From Pandoraea terrae (GTDB taxonomy: Bacteria > Pseudomonadota > Gammaproteobacteria > Burkholderiales > Burkholderiaceae), in contig NZ_CABPRZ010000008.1 of NCBI RefSeq assembly GCF_902459695.1, forward strand, positions 62,001 through 126,000: DNA of 64,000 bases. The letters are read 5' to 3'. This document shows positions 61,852 through 64,000 of the stretch, piece by piece (position 1 is the stretch's first letter; each line of letters starts with the position of its first letter). A model generated the notes under the pieces. The model had not been told where the DNA came from and ran no database searches. It saw only the letters and a program-made list of their open reading frames with translations. The position numbers and the translations under genes are program-made.

Positions 61852-63018
61852 TCAGTGATGCATCAACGGATAGACGACAAGCCCGACCAGTGCTGCCCCC
61901 AGCACGATGATCGGTTCCGGCAATTTTTTGACTTTCCAGAGCAATGCCGCCGTGACCGCCGCCAGTAACGCTGTCGGTACATCGGTGATTGAGCGCTGCG
62001 CCAGCACGACTACCGAGCCGCTGATGGCCCCGATCGCTGCGGCCGTAATGCCGTCCACGAACGCCACCAGGGCCGGAAGTTTGCCGTACTTCTTGAAATA
62101 CGGTGCCGCGATGACAGTGACGAGATAGCACGGCACGAAAGTGGCCAGCGCGGCCAGGAAGGCACCCGGCACGCCGCTGATCAGGTAGCCGATAAAGCCG
62201 GTGGTGATGACTACCGGCCCGGGTGTGATCATGGCGACGGCCACTGCATCGACGAACTGTTTGTCGTTGAGCCAGTGATGCTCGGTGACGATCCCGCCGT
62301 AAAGAAACGGCACGATCGCAAGTCCGGAACCGAACACGAATGCACCGGCCTTGGTGAAGAACAGTGCGATCTGAATCAACGTGTTGGGATCTGTGGCCGT
62401 GGCAAGCGCCAGGTTGGGCAGGCTCTGCGCCGGCGACAGCACTGCGAGGCTCCAGGAGCCCAGCCTGGGCTTGCAGCGCACTAGCCACACCAGCACCCCG
62501 GCCCCAATGAACAGCCAGGCGATTTCGGATTGCGTGATCACTGTGACGGCCGCGAGCAGCAGGTAAATGGCCCACAGGAGCTTGTCCCTGCCCACGTTCT
62601 TGACCGTGAGTTTGTGCGCACTGATGACCATGATGCCGATCACCGCCGCGCCGACCCCGTAGAACACGGACTGCATCCAGGTCAGTCCGCCGAACGATAC
62701 ATAAGCCCAGCCGAGTGCCAGGACCATCAGGAAAGACGGCATGACGAACGCGAAGCCCGCCACCGTAGCGCCGCGGATGCGATAGTGCACAAAGCCGAGA
62801 TAGATGCCGAGTTGCGCCGCCAGTGGACCGGGGGCGATCTGTGCCAGCGCCAGTCCTTCCTTGTAGTCCGACTCGCTGATCCAATTGCGCCGCTCCACCA
62901 GGTCGCGGTGCATGTAGCCCACCAGCGCCACGGGGCCGCCGAATCCGAAGGTGCCCAGCCGCATGAAATACAAGGCCAATTGCCATAGGGTGTAAGGCGG
63001 TTTGATGTGCTCGCTCAT
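61852..63018 (-). CDS. chrA: Chromate transporter ChrA
   Basis: 388 residues, two homologous halves with about ten TM helices. Half one starts FMRLGTFGFGGPVALVGYMH with QIAPGPLAAQLGIYLG; half two has FFTKAGAFVFGSGLAIVPFLYGG (quoted in parts) and AVAMITPGPVVITTGFIGYL. The FGGP and (A/T)PGP motifs are diagnostic. It exports chromate. Its ATG overlaps the chrB stop. Confidence 0.93.
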   Translation of the reverse strand: MSEHIKPPYTLWQLALYFMRLGTFGFGGPVALVGYMHRDLVERRNWISESDYKEGLALAQIAPGPLAAQLGIYLGFVHYRIRGATVAGFAFVMPSFLMVLALGWAYVSFGGLTWMQSVFYGVGAAVIGIMVISAHKLTVKNVGRDKLLWAIYLLLAAVTVITQSEIAWLFIGAGVLVWLVRCKPRLGSWSLAVLSPAQSLPNLALATATDPNTLIQIALFFTKAGAFVFGSGLAIVPFLYGGIVTEHHWLNDKQFVDAVAVAMITPGPVVITTGFIGYLISGVPGAFLAALATFVPCYLVTVIAAPYFKKYGKLPALVAFVDGITAAAIGAISGSVVVLAQRSITDVPTALLAAVTAALLWKVKKLPEPIIVLGAALVGLVVYPLMHH

Positions 63019-63971
63019 GTTCCGGAATTCCCGTGAGCGCCGGCCTCAGGCTCGAACGCTGTCAGTAAGCCCTCGAAAATATGGCTGGCGGCAGCGAGGA
63101 GTTGATCGTCATCCGTGAGCGTTTGGCGCAGTCCCGCCAACACCTGCTCGATCCCGGCTGCCTCGGGCGGCTGGATGCCACCCACATCGAGGTAGTGCAC
63201 CAGTGCTCCGATGCGGCCAAGGGAAGGTTGATCGAGCCTGAAGCTTGCCAGCAGAACCTCGAAAGTGACGCGCCCACCCACGTGGCTGAAGTGCGCGCCG
63301 TCGAAGTCGAACCCGAGTGCATCGGCTGGGCAGTCGGTGGGGCGCTGCAGCCACAGCAAGCGAGCCTGCGGGTCAATGAAGCGCCGGATCAGCCAGGCGC
63401 AGGCCAGACGGTCGACCCACGGCCGATGACGGGTAGCCCACGTCCGGCCTTGATAGTCGCCGATCGCCAGGGATGGAATCGCCCGCTCGATTGGGTGCGG
63501 CTCGTCAGGTGCCAGCGACCGGTTTGCCGCCACCTCGAGTTCCTCCAGCGCGGCATTCGCTTGCTTCTGCGCTTCGCCAGGGAAGAAGTCGATGTCGGCC
63601 AGGTTTGCGAACGCCTTGCGTAGCTTGCGCAAGAGCTTGAGTGTATCGAGCGCCGTATCGGCACTTAGCGCGTCGCGGGCCCGGCCAATGTCGGCCAACA
63701 GCGCGGAGTAATCATCGCCGCGGTCGAACAGGGTGGGGAAATCCGCGCCGTTCGGCTCTGCCACGTGCAGAAGATGGGCCGAGCCACCGGACGACATCAC
63801 GTCTGCCGCAATGGCCGATAACGTTGTTTGGCAACTATCCAGCGATGGCAGCAGATAAACGCCGTCGCGCAATACGGCAGCGCCGGATGCCTTGAGCGCC
63901 CGCCATGCGCGCATGCGGGCGGTGGCGTTTTCGGTCGGAAGACTGGTAATCAGGGTGAGCCAATTGTTCAT
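63015..63971 (-). CDS. chrB: Chromate-responsive regulator ChrB
   Basis: 318 residues. WLTLITSLPTENATARMRAW and ALKASGAAVLRDGVYLLP are the conserved start; DFFPGEAQKQANAALEELE and RPWVDRLACAWLIRRFIDP are later blocks of the family. ChrB senses chromate and controls chrBA in Ochrobactrum tritici and Cupriavidus. There is no Shine-Dalgarno sequence ahead of the ATG at 63971; instead an inverted repeat ends five bases before it. It is coupled to chrA by ATGA. Confidence 0.92.
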   Translation of the reverse strand: MNNWLTLITSLPTENATARMRAWRALKASGAAVLRDGVYLLPSLDSCQTTLSAIAADVMSSGGSAHLLHVAEPNGADFPTLFDRGDDYSALLADIGRARDALSADTALDTLKLLRKLRKAFANLADIDFFPGEAQKQANAALEELEVAANRSLAPDEPHPIERAIPSLAIGDYQGRTWATRHRPWVDRLACAWLIRRFIDPQARLLWLQRPTDCPADALGFDFDGAHFSHVGGRVTFEVLLASFRLDQPSLGRIGALVHYLDVGGIQPPEAAGIEQVLAGLRQTLTDDDQLLAAASHIFEGLLTAFEPEAGAHGNSGT

Positions 63972-63975
63972 GTAG

Positions 63976-63989
63976 CAAAGTCTACTTTG
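63976..63989. promoter_or_regulatory. Candidate ChrB operator
   Basis: CAAAGT-CT-ACTTTG, a 6-bp inverted repeat 5-18 bases upstream of chrB. Its position over the start region suits autorepression. The window ends 11 bases further, so the promoter is not visible in full. Confidence 0.5.
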
Positions 63990-64000
63990 ATGTATCGTTA

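Noticed and set aside
61709-62986. 425-codon minus-strand open frame overlapping chrA
   Set aside because: Out-of-frame shadow on the same strand; chrA and its coupled chrB explain the DNA.
1-64000. CRISPR arrays, tRNA/rRNA genes, transposases or integrases
   Set aside because: None seen; no regularly spaced repeats, no rRNA-like conserved blocks and no DDE or tyrosine-recombinase protein.

Overview
The window is high-GC DNA, dense in genes, with gene families and gene order typical of the Burkholderiaceae (Paraburkholderia, Caballeronia, Cupriavidus or Pandoraea type). Signs of this are the trimeric OmpC-type porin, MHS and HypT-like LysR proteins, cop/cus copper genes and ChrB/ChrA. The genus cannot be fixed by reading alone. 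I found no rRNA, tRNA, CRISPR array, transposase or integrase. The window reads as an accessory catabolic and metal-resistance region of a chromosome, second replicon or megaplasmid.

Region 1 (1-13.7 kb) is a minus-strand catabolic operon and a plus-strand polar amino-acid ABC importer, separated by a LysR gene. The operon holds a hydroxyacid dehydrogenase, an aldehyde dehydrogenase, an MHS symporter, two D-glutamate-cyclase-like (DUF4392) proteins either side of a SelA-like PLP enzyme, a 65-residue coupled ORF, NDH-2 and the start of a class V aminotransferase. The two transcription units begin with the same ungapped ~70-bp element (about 48/70 identical by eye), so they look like one regulon. 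This is the best candidate for an undescribed pathway.

Region 2 (13.9-18.3 kb) is glutarate catabolism: csiD/glaH and lhgO in an overlapping pair, divergent from a LysR gene and followed by a strong terminator.

Region 3 (18.3-29.1 kb) has an MFS transporter, a BKACE enzyme, a GntR regulator, a TauD-type dioxygenase, two small paralogous unknown proteins, a porin, a quinone-oxidoreductase-like MDR enzyme, an RBBP9-type hydrolase and an AraC regulator. The palindrome TGTCGACATTAAT recurs in the intergenic spaces and overlaps the GntR promoter, defining a likely GntR regulon for an unknown carbon source.

Region 4 (29.2-34.6 kb) is an aspartate operon: DAACS symporter, a tandem-fused Asp/Glu racemase and AspA, with a LysR regulator upstream. 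Region 5 (34.7-46.3 kb) has a LysR gene, a P5C-dehydrogenase-type ALDH, a DapA-family aldolase, a spermidine/putrescine-type ABC importer, a GlcD-like FAD dehydrogenase, a broken FMN hydroxyacid dehydrogenase and a DAO-family oxidase. This gene set would suit 4-hydroxyglutamate or hydroxyproline-like substrates that end in glyoxylate and pyruvate (inference).

Region 6 (46.5-64 kb) is a metal-resistance block: a copper operon (TolC-like protein, multicopper oxidase, CusF, CopC, CopD), a convergent cusCBA-F operon, a DMT permease with a long His-rich tail, a mer-like unit (merR, merT, merP and a GDCCVxC protein, without merA), and chrBA for chromate.
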